Below are positions 63,723-64,000 of a stretch of 64,000 bases of DNA, one piece after another. Source of the DNA: Bacteroidia bacterium (GTDB taxonomy: Bacteria; Bacteroidota; Bacteroidia; Chitinophagales; Chitinophagaceae); NCBI GenBank assembly GCA_030426665.1, contig JAUHYD010000001.1, forward strand, positions 124,001 through 188,000, read 5' to 3'. The position numbers and the translations under genes are program-made. Under the pieces are notes generated by a model that was not told where the DNA came from, ran no database searches, and saw nothing but the letters and a program-made list of their open reading frames with translations. Each line of letters opens with the position of its first letter. The stretch's first letter is position 1.

Positions 63723-64000
63723 TGAACGGCTGGCTGTAATTCAACCTCTGAGTAAGTTTTGGTATGAGGGGAAAGTTGCCGGAATTGATGTATTGCGATT
63801 AGATCTCCTGCACCCCGTAATATCCGGAAACAAGTGGTATAAGCTTCGCCTCAATCTCGGATATGCCCTTGACAACGGATTCAAAAAAGTGGTAACCCTT
63901 GGGGGAGGTTACTCAAACCACCTGGTAGCAACGGCATGCGCTGCAAAACGCTTCGGGCTTACTTCTGTTGGCATAGTACGAGGCGATGAATCTCTGATGA
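63709..64000 (+). CDS. 1-aminocyclopropane-1-carboxylate deaminase/D-cysteine desulfhydrase family protein, 3' truncated by window
   Basis: The first 97 residues are visible, MDIIDERLAVIQPL onwards. A PLP-binding fold is indicated by ISGNKWYKLRLNL (likely Schiff-base Lys) and GGGYSNHLVATA (phosphate- and substrate-binding Ser/Asn). This pair is characteristic of the ACC deaminase/D-cysteine desulfhydrase branch of fold-type II PLP enzymes; the two activities cannot be told apart from this part. The gene starts within era (14-bp overlap) and runs off the right edge. Confidence 0.88.
   Translation, partial: MDIIDERLAVIQPLSKFWYEGKVAGIDVLRLDLLHPVISGNKWYKLRLNLGYALDNGFKKVVTLGGGYSNHLVATACAAKRFGLTSVGIVRGDESLM

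Overview
The window comes from a Bacteroidota chromosome, most like the Chitinophagaceae and their relatives (an inference from gene content; no database search was possible). The signs are a type IX secretion (T9SS)/gliding core (gldK, gldL, gldM, gldN), T9SS type A and type B sorting domains, PorP/SprF, many lipoproteins, and promoters of the Bacteroidota form (TTG, 17-23 bp, TAnnTTTG).

Layout. 1-7.4 kb: the 3' part of a giant repeat adhesin with a type B sorting domain, its PorP/SprF partner and a TPR/PD40 protein. 7.5-8.4 kb: an intact tRNA-Asp followed by two tandem units, each carrying a small GIY-YIG nuclease gene that ends inside a degenerate copy of the same tRNA. 8.5-18.4 kb: glutamine cyclotransferase, a copper monooxygenase/cytochrome c fusion, a thioredoxin-like protein, a PurF-type amidotransferase, a Bcp peroxidase, a RAYT transposase between palindromes, an M2 peptidase and a small cytochrome c. 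18.7-25.6 kb: a glycan cluster with a sugar transferase, a 1157-residue glycosyltransferase, an ABC-2 exporter pair and a GT4 glycosyltransferase.

25.6-38.8 kb: a PhoR/PhoB-like two-component pair, a coiled-coil membrane protein, a DNA-polymerase-B-type exonuclease, a TfoX-N protein, a beta-propeller lipoprotein, an ECF sigma factor next to an inner-membrane/beta-barrel fusion, a T9SS cargo, a DtxR/MntR regulator and molybdenum cofactor genes (moeA-moaC-mobA). 38.8-49.6 kb: two more giant Ig-like (Big2) repeat proteins with type A sorting domains, related to each other. 49.7-62.7 kb: comB, the T9SS motor/core operon gldKLMN, a DUF255 thioredoxin-domain protein, an SGNH hydrolase with a PKD domain, a Sel1-repeat protein and a YfhO-type membrane protein. 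62.8-64 kb: era and the start of an ACC-deaminase/D-cysteine-desulfhydrase gene, cut by the window edge.

How it fits together. The window encodes the T9SS motor and core and at least five likely cargo proteins (the type B giant, two type A giants, a 293-residue protein and the SGNH/PKD protein). A glycan cluster lies alongside, which may or may not act on the same surface. The feature most worth a second look is the tRNA-Asp/GIY-YIG array: it looks like a minimal element that targets a tRNA gene and restores an intact tRNA each time. The RAYT with flanking palindromes is a second small mobile system.
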